From: Zhengitettix transpicula
Lineage: Eukaryota; Arthropoda; Insecta; Orthoptera; Tetrigidae
DNA: 64,000 nt
Reading direction: 5' to 3'
Assembly: GCA_037074705.1 (NCBI GenBank)
Contig: CM073591.1
Coordinates: 179,949,432-180,013,431 of the forward strand
Positions 35,134 to 46,035 of this stretch are shown one piece after another. The notes below the pieces were generated by a model. The model was not told the DNA's origin, did no database searches, and was given only the letters and a program-made list of their open reading frames with translations. The stretch's first letter is position 1, and each line of letters starts with the position of its first letter. The position numbers and the translations under genes were made by a program.

Positions 35134-36980
35134 ATGGCGCAAAAAGTTAAAATTGCAGAATGGAATGCTAATGACTTGTCAAACCACACCCTAGAACTAC
35201 GAGCATTCATTAATAATCACGATTTGGGCATAATATTAATATCTGAAACCCACTTTATAGAAATAATTTATTTCACTAAACCTAATTACAGCATGTATGA
35301 CACACAACACCCAAGTGGATCTGCACATGGGAGTTCAGCAATAATTATAAAACTACCAAACAGAGAAATATATTCATGAGCATATACAAGCAACCAGTGT
35401 GGTCGTGGAAGACTTGGCAGGACCCATTACAATCGCAGCCTTGTATAGTCACCCGAAGCACAATGGAAACCAGAGCAATACACCCAATTCTTTAGTACAC
35501 ATACTTCACATGCATCATCTGTAGCGGTGACCACCACTAAAGGCAGAGAATTGCGAATAATCTCAACTATCTCACCATCAGACAACCTACATACTGGCCT
35601 ACAGACAAGGATAAAATCCCTGATTTTCTCGACTTTTGTGTTACAAAAAACATAACTATCGCCTAATTAATTCACGGTTTGATATATCATTAGACCATTC
35701 CGCGATCATAATTACACTAAGCAATCAAATATGTTACAAACCTAGACCAATAAGACTCTGTAATAAGAAAACCGACTGGGATAATTTTTGAGAACTAATT
35801 AAAAACGAAATACATCAAAGAATATCCCTCAAAACCACGGATGAGGTCGATGATTCAATTGAATATCTTCAACTCACGATTCAAAATGCTGCTTGGAAAT
35901 TAACCCCTGTAGTTAAATCGATCGAAGAGAGTCGAACCCTACCAATGAAAATCAAACAAGCAATAGCTACGAATAGGAAGAATCTGGCAGACAACTTGAT
36001 TCACAAATGAGAAAAACAGACTCAACAAGGCTACACGTAATTTGAAAGCATTGCTTCGAGATAAAAATACAATATTATATATCAAATACAATATTATATA
36101 TCAAACCTTTCATCTACCGAAGCAACAGATTACTCATTATGGAAAGCCACGAGGAAATTAAAACAACCACATCAAGCAATACCACCGATTCGAAAATCCG
36201 ACAAGAAGTGATCAGGGAAAGGCTAATGTGTTTGCAACATATCTGGCGAATGTCTTTCATTCCTTTCCGTCTGTACTATCTCCAGAAGAAGAAGCCTAAA
36301 TACAACTATACCTGGAGTCACCAGACCAACTAATCCTTCCGACGGAAAGATGACAATAAACGAAGTACAAACGCTAATTAAGTCCAACTTAAAAAGTAAA
36401 AAAATCTGCTTGCTATGACCTAATTACAGGTGAAGTTCTAAAGAAGTTACCAGAGGAAGGATACAAACTAATAACGGCCATATTTAACGGTATTCTAAGA
36501 TTGAACCATTATCCGGACCAATGGATGGTGGCCCAAATACTTTCACCTAAATCAGGAAAGCCGCCTGAAGAACCATCGTCTTACCAACCGATCAGCTTAT
36601 TGCTAATAATACCCAAAGTTTTTGAAAAAATTTTACTTAGAGAATTGAAATGAATCCTACAAGAAAGTGAATTAATACCAGGACACCAATTTTCATTTAG
36701 AGAGAAAAATTTCACAGAGTAGTAAACATAATCAACCGGACTATCGAATTAAAGGAAATACTGCTCCGCGGCCTTTCTCGACAAAATTCAGGCGTTTGAT
36801 ACGGTCTGGCACACGGGATTGTTGTTCAAGATCAAGAAAAATTTACCACACAATTACTATCATCTTTTAAAATCCTATCTGAGCGACAGACACTTCCGGG
36901 TTAAGTTTCAAGATAAACTAACAAAATTACATCCTATTATCTCAAGTGTACCGCAAGGAAGTGTACTGGGACTACCTACT
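35134..36980 (+). pseudogene. Jockey ORF2: endonuclease and first half of reverse transcriptase
   Basis: 35134-35379 is the endonuclease start (KIAEWNANDLSNHTLELRAF, then ILISETHF). Later blocks include PSDNLHTGLQT and a SLDHSAIII region near 35690. The reverse transcriptase part near 36370-36980 has PPEEPSSYQPISLLLIIPKV, a D-I-AFDTVWH-like block near 36785 and SVPQGSVLG at about 36947. Stops and frame shifts are frequent. The SINE insertion begins right after SVLG. Confidence 0.8.
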
Positions 36981-37403
36981 TTTTTTTAGGGTAACAGGTT
37001 ACATGACGGTAATCCACATAGTGGCAATTCCCCTTTAATAGCATAGGAAGGGATTTGAAAGGGGGGGATGCGGAAGGGTAGAGGAAGGTAGCCAAGGGTT
37101 AACTAGGGGCCCGGGGCTATGGTTTAAGGATTCTACCCGGCAATTCGCCTAAAAGTGATGCAGGGAAAACCCTAGAAAAACCTGCATCAGGTAGGTCGGG
37201 CATTGGGTACTTGCCTCACTCCTGTTCCAATTGGAACAGCGAACAACTCTTACCGTATGCCCAAGGTCTGTGACCCCAGAACATACACCTCTCAAAATAG
37301 GCCGAGGTGCCTCGGCTTGTGGGAACCTTAGTTCAAAAACGGTTCTTCTTGCGATAGAACATCCCTCGTAGTCGAGAGAATAGCCCTCGCAGGCAACTTG
37401 TTA
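36981..37403 (-). mobile_element. SINE-like retroposon, copy 3, with 14-base TSD
   Basis: Flanked by TGGGACTACCTACT at 36967-36980 and 37404-37417, both copies belonging to the Jockey RT sequence. A T8 run follows the left duplication (A tail on minus). It has the stem-loop near 37150-37190 and lacks the central segment of copies 1 and 5. Its 5' end carries CTGCGAGGGCTATTCTCTCG and CTACGAGGGATGTTC, the tandem hairpin-type motifs also seen in copy 5. Confidence 0.9.
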
Positions 37404-37417
37404 TGGGACTACCTACT

Positions 37418-38021
37418 GTACACAGCAAATATCCCTAGCACCGACTGTACGTTCATGGCTACATTTGTAGATGATACTGCTATTTTAGTACAAGTCCTTT
37501 CAAGTAACGTTCACTCTCAGAAGAGAAACGTGTCCACCAGTATCACTCAAGGATACACCACTTCTTCAAGCTGAAGACGTCCGATACTTTGGTATGCACC
37601 TGAACCGTAGACTTACTCGGAAAAAACATATTTTCTGAAAACGGAAGCAACTAGGCCTAAAGCTCTTAATCCAAACTAACTTTAAACAGCAAAGTACTAG
37701 TTTATAAAAGCATACTAAAGCCTATTTGGACATACGGGTTACAACTATGGGGAAGTACAAGAAACTACAACTTATAAATTATAGAGAGATCCCAGTCAAA
37801 GACTAAGGATAAAAGCAAACGCTCCATTGTACGTTAGAAACGAGGTCATTCATCGGGATCTCCATGTAAAAACAGCGAAGGAGGAAGTGAAGTGTATGAC
37901 TGCTAAGTATATTAAAATATTAGACAAACATACAAACTATCTAGCTGTGAACCTGCTAAACAACAGCAACTCCACCAACAGACTAAAAAGACTCAGTCCT
38001 CTAAAACTACTAGATCGGTGA
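37418..38021 (+). pseudogene. Jockey ORF2: second half of reverse transcriptase and C-terminus
   Basis: Directly after the SINE, ATFVDDTAILV (about 37458-37490) provides the catalytic F-V-D-D box. DVRYFGMHLNRRLTRKKH follows near 37578, then W-TYGLQLWG-like residues near 37726 and NEVIHRDLHVKTAKEEV near 37839. The order and spacing match the Jockey C-terminus. Frame breaks are present before and after. Confidence 0.75.
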
Positions 38022-38227
38022 TACATTTATACAAAATATTAACTAAATAGTAATAAGTAATTTTTGGGGAGCCCTCCACTGGGATGGCATCTCACATGTA
38101 CTTCTTTGTACATATGATTTACTTATTGCTCAACAGAGCAGATTGTAAATATAAATTATAGATAAACAAAAAAATAACTTAAATTTTTATTTCATATTTG
38201 GAATCACACACTCGTGTGTAAATATAT

Positions 38228-39737
38228 TGTAATAATTATCTAAATCTATCTATCTATATAATAAAAAAGGATGTATATTTGTATGTATGTATGTATGTAT
38301 TTACGTTGTTATTTATACAAATTTTATCGCGTGGACAGAATGCAACAAAAATTGGTACACATATTCTTCAAAATACGAGAAACGGTACTGTGAGGGTGAG
38401 AAACGCCTAGCATACATGTGGAAATAATTATAATTAAAAACCGTGATCATTAAATATTAAATTACTGCGCGCCAAGAGACAATGACGTCACGCGAGAGAG
38501 AGACGTTACTACGCAACGAACAAAGGAAATATTTCCTTTATTAGGAATTAAATAAAGCAGAAATATGTTCTTTAAATAAAAAGTATAATTTTATACAGAA
38601 ATACTCCATCGAATGGTAATAAAGAAGAATACGAATTACTTTACCATCCTTGCGAAAAATGTAAGTTAATTTTCGCCCTATATTAGTTGTGAGTCTAGCT
38701 AACAATTTCATCAATGTAATATTTCGTAATGTATGAAGACTGAGTGACAATTGACAATTATATCCTGAAATACTCAAGGAATATATTTAAGTATTCAATT
38801 AAATACTTTTTCGAGTTTATATAAATAAGTACACGAGCAACGCCGGGCACCCAGCTAGTTACAAATATAACTGCAAATGGCTGTGGCTAAATAAAAAACT
38901 ATTACGTGAAAAACTACAAACAATTTTATTAACAATTTTAAATACACAATAATATTTAAGATCTCAGGGTCTTTATCTGGGTTTGATAAATGGGTGAATT
39001 TTATACAATCAAATTACATTTAGCTTTTATTGAAGTTAATGCGTCTGAAACATAGACGAACTTGGTTGTGGATAAGATAACACTACAGATTGAATTTAAA
39101 TGTGATAATTAAATAATTATTATTAAAGAACTAAATAATTAAAGAACGATCTGACATATCTTTTAAAAGTGGTTTACAATATGATTTTAACGTTTTTCTA
39201 CTTACGGCCGCCCAGGTCTCGTTTTAGGTTTTTAGTGCACAAAATTTGGGGATATCACTGATTCTAGTATTCACAGGCTTTAAATTTCAACAAATTCTAA
39301 TTGGCGTAGTTACTCGATGCCTTACTGCAACCTGGATTCGCAGATCTCGTAGCCTTAGTTGGGTTTGGTCTATGGCCAGCAAATTGAATTTCCGCTCTGC
39401 CACCGATTACGACGTTAATTTCAATCTCTCCTTCCTGACTGAAGATTGCTTTAATATTTCAATATTTTAGAGAATGTTTGTAACTGCTATCAGACTGCTC
39501 TATTTGCGGTCCGCTCGCCGTTCATTGCCTGACTGAAGATTGCTTTCGAACTGTTTGCTGTCCGCTGCCCAACTGAACTTCCTCGTCTCGTAGATTTTGA
39601 GCGCGTCAACTCTCTTAGCTGCTCAACAATGCATTCTTTGCGTTGCCGCCTTGTTGCGGCGTCCGCTTTATCCACTAATAATGAGTCCTCTATTTTCTTT
39701 CCAATTATAACAATGTCTTAATTTTCTAATTACTACA
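38228..39737 (-). repeat. solo LTR G with nested Helitron-like insertion, TSD ATAT
   Basis: Plus-strand start TGTAATAATTATC and end AATTACTACA, with ATAT on both sides (38224-38227 and 38738+1000, i.e. 39738-39741). Without the insertion it is about 896 bases, close to LTR F. Donor GTAAGT on the minus strand at 39200-39205, then the GTCAGATCGTTC block near 39140-39155 and CAAACCCAGATAAAGACCCT near 38965-38985. Confidence 0.8.
38245..38858. mobile_element. Helitron-like nonautonomous element (614 bases)
   Basis: Begins TCTATCTATCTATATAATAA after an A, followed by a (GTAT)n run (38279-38300), and ends GGGCACCCAGCTAG before a T. The TC start, CTAG end and insertion between A and T without duplication are Helitron features. 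The homologous position in LTR F is uninterrupted, which supports an insertion. A clear 3' hairpin was not seen, and the element has no coding capacity. Confidence 0.6.
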
Positions 39738-40486
39738 ATATATGGTCGTAATATAAGTCCATCGTCAATAGTACAATACAGCATTATTCTTATAAACAAA
39801 ACAGAATCTGTACAATATTTTATAATATATGTTACTGTCTCTAGTCAAACGGAAACAATACTTGGTATTTCTATAACGGTATTATATTTACTTATCCTGG
39901 AAGAGAGGAGTAATGTACGGTTGATAGCTACACAGATGTACACTGGTATATTGAAGAAAAATTGTTATGAGCTACGTACTGCTGACACTTGTCAAAACAG
40001 ACTGTTTGCTGGCGGTGAATCACATGACGTGATAGGTCGTAGTCACGCTTCAAATTTATAGGCCCCCTCACACCAGTGCGGGAATCCCGCTACCCGTGGG
40101 GGACAGCGTATCGCACGGTCCTCTACACCTTTGCGGGAACGGGAATTCATTTTCTCGTCTCCTTGCAGCGTACACAGCAGTTTTTCTTAAAATAATTAAG
40201 TGGTTTTAATAGTTTTGAATAAAGATAAGATAGTGTGTTCAATAATGTCTTCATATGAAGAAGATGCTCTTTTGTTACTAGCTGTAGCTGAAGAGGCAAT
40301 CGTGCTGAGCTAATAGAGTAATAAGCAATAAATCAATTATTTCCCCGTCTGTACCCTGTTTCTTAAGTATTTATACATATTTTTAGGAAACGAAGTATAC
40401 AGATCCATAAAATAAATACGAAACGTACAACGTTTGGCGAATATCACGCCTTAGAGCTACGACGTGGACATGCTTGAATTGTTCTC

Positions 40487-40591
40487 GGATTTCCAACCGG
40501 GTGGCGTTTACTAACCACGACGTTTCGTTAACTAGCACTGTCGACATATTCACTTACTAATCTTTAGTAAACGCTATCCGGTTGGAAACCC
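40487..40591. repeat. small inverted repeat inside the Harbinger relic
   Basis: TTTCCAACCGGGTGGCGTTTA (40490-40510) and its near-complement TAAACGCTATCCGGTTGGAA (40567-40586) flank about 55 bases. It interrupts the transposase-like reading, so it may be a short MITE. Confidence 0.55.
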
Positions 40592-40772
40592 CAGCACAAA
40601 TTCATCAGATTATTCACTGGGAAAACCTACGGAAACTACGAAGAGATTTACAATACTTAACATTTACTTCAGGATGACACCTGATTGTTTTGTGAAATAT
40701 GCAATTTAATTAAGAATAACTCATAAATATAAACCAGTCTTCAATGAATATATTTTCACAGACGAATTTTCC

Positions 40773-41050
40773 GCTCTAGCCTTAGTAACCTGTAACAGGT
40801 ATATGTAATAAATATAACCTCACATTCAAACCAAAAACTTATTTTTTTTAGAAATCGACATATTTCGGGATTTTTCCTGTTGCGTATTACTATAAATCGT
40901 ATTCTCCATAAGATCTAGAGAATATGATTTATTGTAATATGCAACAGGTAAAAACCCGAAATATGTTGATTTGTAAAAAAAAATATTTTTGGTTTGAATG
41001 TGAGGTTATATTTATTATATATACCTGTTACAGGTTACTAAGGCTAGAGC
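40773..41050. repeat. near-perfect hairpin (arms ~134 bases, loop ~11)
   Basis: The left arm 40773-40906 starts GCTCTAGCCTTAGTAACCTG and is repeated as the reverse complement in 40918-41050 with few differences, around the loop CATAAGATCTA. It interrupts the Harbinger-like frame. High arm identity implies a recent origin. It can be a foldback MITE; no flanking duplication longer than 2-3 bases was found. Confidence 0.8.
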
Positions 41051-41340
41051 CGAAAGCTCCTGTGCATGTATATAAGTTCATTGAAGACATCAGTGGTTTT
41101 TATTTAAGAAATAATAAACGTGAACATTTGTTGTTAGTAATTACAAACATATTAAGAATAGCATTAAAAAGCAACATCGCCAACTATCATGAACCAATAT
41201 CTCCTGAAGAACTACTTGCAATTGCTTTGAGGTGTCAGTATGACATGACGCGGGACTTCGGAAATGCCGTGCATGATTAACCTATCACTGGAACGCAACG
41301 GGTGGCGGGGAGGTTTGTGCAGGTCTGAATATGCCCACAT

Positions 41341-42660
41341 CCCGCAATGCAAACGCGTCCCGAGATAGCAGTGTGTCTACACCTACATCAGTTCCCTACA
41401 AAAATACTAATATAAATCTCTATTGTTTGTGTAAGTCCAACTGAAACTTCACTATTGCTCATTTCATGTCGATCGCACGAGGGTTCCAGTCGCTGAGAAG
41501 GGTTGTTCGATAAACTTTTCCGGAGACGACATTTTGAATTTGTACATATTCTTGTATTGATCAAAGTGTAGTGTTATTTGTGCAGTTCAGTGTTACTTTA
41601 GGAATTTAATGCTACTTGTGAAGGCAAGTTCATATTATAAATAATAATTCTTAACCTTACTTTACACATAACCTTTTTTATTTCTGTAATGTTTATTCTT
41701 TGCAATCTGCTGTAATCATAACAAATTCTCTCCCATACAGAATTACTCCCATTTTATGTAGTTTCAAATCTGTACTTTTGCAGTTCTTAATCATAACATT
41801 TATGTATAGTCCTAAGTATCTATTATATTTATGTATATCTTGTTATACTCATATTTGCAATCCATATCATTTTGACTTTTCCTGTTTCCTCAGCAGAAGA
41901 CTAAAGGAACTAATAAATGTAATCTATATGAGTCGTTTGAAAATGGAAATTACAAACTTATTTCTTAATTTCAGAACGATTGTACAAACCTTTTCTGGGA
42001 GTTGTAAAGAAATATTTGTAATTACATCAAGAGTGAATTATTTATTTAGAAGGCGGTGCACTCAACAATGACGTCAAGAAACGTCCATACCATAGACTGA
42101 TTTGAGCACGTTATGTCTTAATACGTACGATTTAACATTGCTGTAAACTAAATATGTTGGTTAATTATGATTTTTACATGGATTTATACAGACGTATAGG
42201 CCTATGTGGGTTTGTGCCATATCGGTTAATAGTTACCATTATTTTAGTAACAACCATAAACTTTGAATTCATAAACGGTAAGTAAAATAATTGTGTAAGT
42301 ATTCACACTAATAATATATTAAACACTAAGCATTCATATTCAGAATGCGCTGAAAATTTTTTCAAATGTAATTCGAAATGCCACTTTTTTTTAAGTTGTA
42401 GCCTAACTTTGAACTCTTGCGGTGAAAATTTGTAACAAAATACTCAGAATAATATAAAAATCTACATATTAATAATCTTACAATAGAGTCGTTTAACAAA
42501 TAGAATTAAATTAATTTATGTAAAATTTCGCACTTTAGCATTAGTTTCTTTAGCTACATACTATAATGAAATAAATGAAATGCGTTCTCTGAAGAAAAAT
42601 GAATTGATTACTTTTAAACATTCCGTATGCTGAAGTGTAATATAAGAAAAGTGAACGACG
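41341..42660. other. unassigned AT-rich stretch
   Basis: Open frame 41700-42071 (+) has no recognisable domain and biased AT-rich codons; not called. Nothing else is recognised. Confidence 0.4.
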
Positions 42661-42663
42661 TAC

Positions 42664-42759
42664 CTGAAACTGATTTGAGCGACCTGCTTGGACGAGATGC
42701 TGTTCATCTGTGTGGAAGTGGTTTGTCCTGTATCGTATTTCTGGTCGAACTGCTCGTGG
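42664..42759 (-). other. candidate exon (96 bases), unverified
   Basis: On the minus strand an island of higher GC lies between CTCGACGCGACAG (possible acceptor, preceded by a pyrimidine-rich TTTTGTTCTCCTC) and a perfect donor CAG/GTACGT (42658-42666). Length is 32 codons. Two frames are open: one with EIRYRTNHFHTDEQHLVQAG (phase 0), the other with QKYDTGQTTSTQMNSISSKQ. Neither is a family I know. It is on the same strand as the dumpy-like exon and could belong to it or to a nested gene. Confidence 0.3.
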
Positions 42760-42769
42760 CTGTCGCGTC

Positions 42770-43319
42770 GAGGAGAACAAAACTAACGAGTATAATTGAA
42801 ATTCTACTAGGGTTTCCTTAGAAGGCACATTTTTTTAAAAATATAACTTTATATTTATTTGGGTTAATAGGCAAAGGAAAACAGATTTCATAAAAATATT
42901 TTCAGATCGGCTGACTTATATAGAGGACGTTTTACGAGAGGCGATAAAGTAAGATGAGTGATAAGACTTTCGCGCTTTAGGACCAATTTTCTGAATATTC
43001 CTTCGTTTGCGAATTATATGATGCGCTGACAGAAATAAAAATACCTTAGATGGGGTTTTTGAAACACTTAAACATTTACAATTGTTCTGTTTCATACGCA
43101 TAAACTCAATAATTGAAGGTCTATAGTCAAAGTGAATTATGAGAACTGTCGAAGTACAGAAATTTCATCTATAGAATCAAAAGTATGACCTTCTTACCTC
43201 ATTATGATTGTAATCACTATCTTAATTTTTCTTGTTTGTTTAACTATTTCGCAGTGACTTACACGATTAAATTCTTATTCTCCTTCAGTATCGTGTTAAT
43301 TAATATATGAGACCGTAGT
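42770..43319. other. unassigned AT-rich stretch
   Basis: No supported feature. Confidence 0.4.
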
Positions 43320-43454
43320 AATCGGTGATTATTAATTAAAATGCTTTGAATCGTATAAAAATAGTGCGATCATCCGATGAAGGCAAAGCAGTAACCATGA
43401 CTCCACCGTGGACAGTTTTTGTTCTTTGTGGGCCAATTAAGACAAAAAAGTGAT

Positions 43455-43505
43455 AATATAAATACCACACAACGTTTCTTGTGCCTTTCGTCAGGTGCGA
43501 AGAAG
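43455..43505 (-). other. hammerhead-like motif downstream of the Penelope-like element
   Basis: Minus strand: CGCACCTGACGAAAGGCAC, AAGAAACGTTGTGTGG, then TATTTATATTATCACTT. The core CTGATGA is mutated to CTGACGA and stem II is short or lost. It closely matches 33268-33330. Confidence 0.4.
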
Positions 43506-43799
43506 AGCCTAGAGCGACACAACTGCACTTGTCAGTTGACAAAACTCGAAAGCGACAAAAAACGCAACGACAATGGGAAACAGAAGGTTTAGGGTAATAA
43601 TAAGAGATCATAGCAATTATTTACAGTTTCATTGTGTCTGTTTGTACATTAATAGCTGTGATGTTTGATTTAATGTGAAGCATCTCTGAATTTTTTTAAA
43701 AAATTTTGGTTGCTGATTTACAATCTACTCTTAACACTTAGAGTAATAAGTAAATTGTTTAATTATTAAAGCTATTTGACTTGAGTAGGACACCGTCCA

Positions 43800-44330
43800 G
43801 TGGCGGGTCTCCTTATTCAGTGATGTCTTCAGGCCATAATCTCTTTAATCTTCTTGTTACGGGTTGTTGGAGGTAGAGGTCGGCGATGTATTTGTTGCGG
43901 TGGTTTAGTGTTCTACGTTTGCTTTTGGTGGCATACGTCTTGATGGTTTCTGAAATAAATGGAATTTTGAGGTCGTGATGGAGTGTATGGTGGCTGATGC
44001 ATTGACTAGGGTGCGCAATGTCTTTGATTGAAAAGTCTGCAAGATCTTGATATTTGATGGTTAAATGAGTCTGGTGTCAATGTCTAAAATACTGGTTGCC
44101 AATCAAATGTATGTTTAGAATTGATTATATGTTTGGATACTACAGATTAATTATTAATGGGAAGTTTGATATTAGATATATATTCCTTGATACGGTTATT
44201 AAGGGAACGTTTTGTTTGCCCTATGTAGCAGGAATTACAATTAGAGCAAGAGATTTTGTAAACAACACAATGTTTTCTGTAGGTGTCAAGTGGGTTCTTG
44301 TGGTTTGTAATCAAGTAGGAAAGAGTATTA
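43800..44330 (-). pseudogene. GIY-YIG endonuclease domain of the Penelope-like element
   Basis: HCVVYKISCSNCNSCYIGQT, followed by KRSLNNRIKEY, is read at about 44290-44190. It has the paired cysteines before the YIG and the Arg/Glu residues typical of Penelope GIY-YIG domains, which nick DNA for insertion. SKHIINSKHTFDWQPVF (about 44125-44080) is the C-terminal HI--H-FDW block. Stops occur between these blocks and after them. Confidence 0.75.
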
Positions 44331-44565
44331 GTGGATCTGTAAATTATGGATATTATTATTCTTTGAATATTTGGACAAATTTGTGATGCAGTATTTTGTA
44401 CGAGAAAAAATTTGGCTTGAAGTGTTTGGGACGATTGACAGTAGGATATTGGATTTTGTTCAATCTGTTGTTTATGTGTTTAATAATAAAATTTAAAGGG
44501 TACTCATTGGAGATTAAAATGTTTCGATCAATATTTAATTCATGAGATGAATTATTTTTTAAAGA

Positions 44566-44890
44566 AGCCTAATAATAACTTGGGTGTCAGAGTTCTTCAA
44601 TAATGATAATTCAAAACTTACCAAATTTTTATTTCAAATTAAGATACCAACAATTTGGACTTTAGTACAAGTTAAATCATAGCTGGGAATTTTTAAACTT
44701 ATTCGAGCTCATTTTCCAATTGCCCCTCTGATCAATCAATTTTTCCCCAGGTGGGACTAAGGAATCACGTCGGGAAACACCGCTCTAGAGTCTAGACTTC
44801 ATTTGGAATCATAGTGCACAATTAGTGAGAAAATACACAATTGTTTATTTAGTTGAAAAACGCCTAGCTTTATATAACACTAGAAGGGTG
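44566..44890. other. spacer, nothing recognised
   Basis: Between the Penelope-like relic and the next monomer-family copy; no supported feature. Confidence 0.4.
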
Positions 44891-44899
44891 TTCGACGTG

Positions 44900-45520
44900 G
44901 CTAGGATTGTCATAATAATATGGTGTCATGTATAACTCTAGATATGAATCCAATCTCCGTTGTTTTTGCGCTATTTTTATGTAATGACCCTCAACCCTAT
45001 CCCATGCTCCCATCCCATGCTCCCATCCCATGCCGAAAGAGGTCGAAATTAAACAAAAAATATATTGAGAAACGCTATCTACTTCTATGACGCCGAAAAA
45101 TTTTCTTTCTACAGAAATATCGGCCGTTCATTGCCAAGTTGAATGTTATAATTAAATTCAGTAACATCCATAACTCCGGATTTTAATCCAACCTCAATTG
45201 TTTTCTCGTTATTTTCTTGTAACGTTCCTTCACCCCAACCCTTAAAGGTTCTCCCATCCCATGCCGGAAAAGGGATTGAAATTATACATTAAAAACATCA
45301 GGAGAAACATTATCATCCCTATTGACCCCGAAAAATATTTATCTTAAGTAAATATCAGCTGTTTGAGCACGTTTTAAAATTTACACCCCCGTCCATCCCC
45401 GCCTCTGCGGGTGGTAGTCGTGTCTTACCCCCACAGTGTTTGTTTCCGGTTCGAAAGGAACGCGTGTATGAAAGTTAGCCAAATTTGCTTAACGGGTGTG
45501 AAAACACACACACACACGTA
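44900..45520 (-). repeat. monomer-family copy: ~2.3 monomers plus head
   Basis: CCGAAAAATTTTC (45093) and CCGAAAAATATTTATC (45330) mark units about 240 bases apart. They carry the TAACATCCATAACTCCGGAT and CCCATGCCGAAA blocks of the 11.5-15.2 kb array. The copy ends with the head segment (TTACCCCCACAGTGTTTGTT, 45426). Its orientation equals the left arm. Confidence 0.75.
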
Positions 45521-45746
45521 CAATCAACCTTCATTCAAACTCTATCATTTGCTTATATTACTTCCTTCACTACGTTGGTGACGACTTGTCTTTTCTCGGT
45601 CCTATTATCTTTAACCCTTCTGATTTGCTAATCTAAGGCCTCGGACACGATAGAAGCGGCGAGCGGTAAGCGTTATAAAGGCGGAGAGTCAGAGAGGCCG
45701 GGTACGATACAGAGCTGCTGAGCGTGAACTTACTGCAGTCGCCGTC

Positions 45747-46035
45747 ATGATGTCGTCGCGTGTGGCAGCTAAGCTTCTCTGGTTGAGTGAAAACAAGAAC
45801 TGTTTACAGAAAGGCAAGAATAACTATGACGTTCAGCCCATAAAGAGGAGTAGAAGGCATTACGGAGAGTACCACCAACTGTTTAAGGATTTAGGAAATG
45901 ATTAAACACGCTTTTTTGAATATATAAATCCTCTTTTAAGGAATTCAATACAGTTTTCTATCCCCAAGCAGGTCAAACCCGCTGTCATTTCCGACGGTAA
46001 AGTCAAAATAGATCCATGGACAATTTTGCTACACT
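45747..46035 (+). pseudogene. Harbinger transposase N-terminal fragment
   Basis: From the ATG at 45747 the frame reads MMSSRVAAKLLWLSENKNC and then YDVQPIKRSRRHYGEYHQLF, the conserved V-PI--R---GEYH block at the N-terminus of Harbinger transposases. A stop follows soon after (about 45903) and the similarity ends near FFEYI. The catalytic DDE residues are absent. Confidence 0.75.

Larger units (their letters stand above)
33740..38190 (+). mobile_element. Jockey-clade non-LTR retrotransposon, nearly full length, inactive
   Basis: 5' UTR from about 33740, ORF1 (about 33900-35010), endonuclease and reverse transcriptase (35134-38021), then a 3' UTR ending in an A-rich stretch near 38180. It is split by a SINE-like copy at 36981-37403. 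Frames are broken many times. It is a different, less decayed Jockey lineage than the minus-strand copy at 4866. LTR G is inserted just beyond its 3' end. Confidence 0.8.
40057..41340 (+). mobile_element. PIF/Harbinger-type DNA transposon relic
   Basis: Near 40243 an ATG opens MSSYEEDALLLLAVAEEA, then stops. After a gap INTKRTTFGEYHALE (about 40410-40455) matches the INxxR-x-GEYH block at the N-terminus of Harbinger transposases. FTSRMTPDCF-like and SNIANYHEPISPEELLAIALR residues (41170-41236) follow. The left end GGCCCCCTCACACCAGTGCG (40061) and a diverged right end with ACGGGTGGCGGGG (41299) suggest TIRs, not confirmed. The DDE catalytic region is missing. Confidence 0.55.
43320..44565 (-). 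mobile_element. Penelope-like retroelement, 5'-truncated
   Basis: On the minus strand the end of the reverse transcriptase/linker (ISNEYPLNFIIKHINNRLNK, about 44530-44465) is followed by a GIY-YIG nuclease domain and a 3' region with a hammerhead-like motif at 43455-43505. This order is that of Penelope-like elements. Several stops and frame changes show it is inactive. The catalytic part of the RT lies beyond 44565 and is absent. Confidence 0.75.

Noticed and set aside
41700..42071. Plus-strand open frame of 123 codons
   Set aside because: Leucine/serine/isoleucine-rich translation of AT-rich DNA with no domain, splice or start context.
43336..43611. Minus-strand open frame of 91 codons
   Set aside because: Lies in the 3' noncoding region of the Penelope-like element and overlaps the hammerhead-like motif; no domain.
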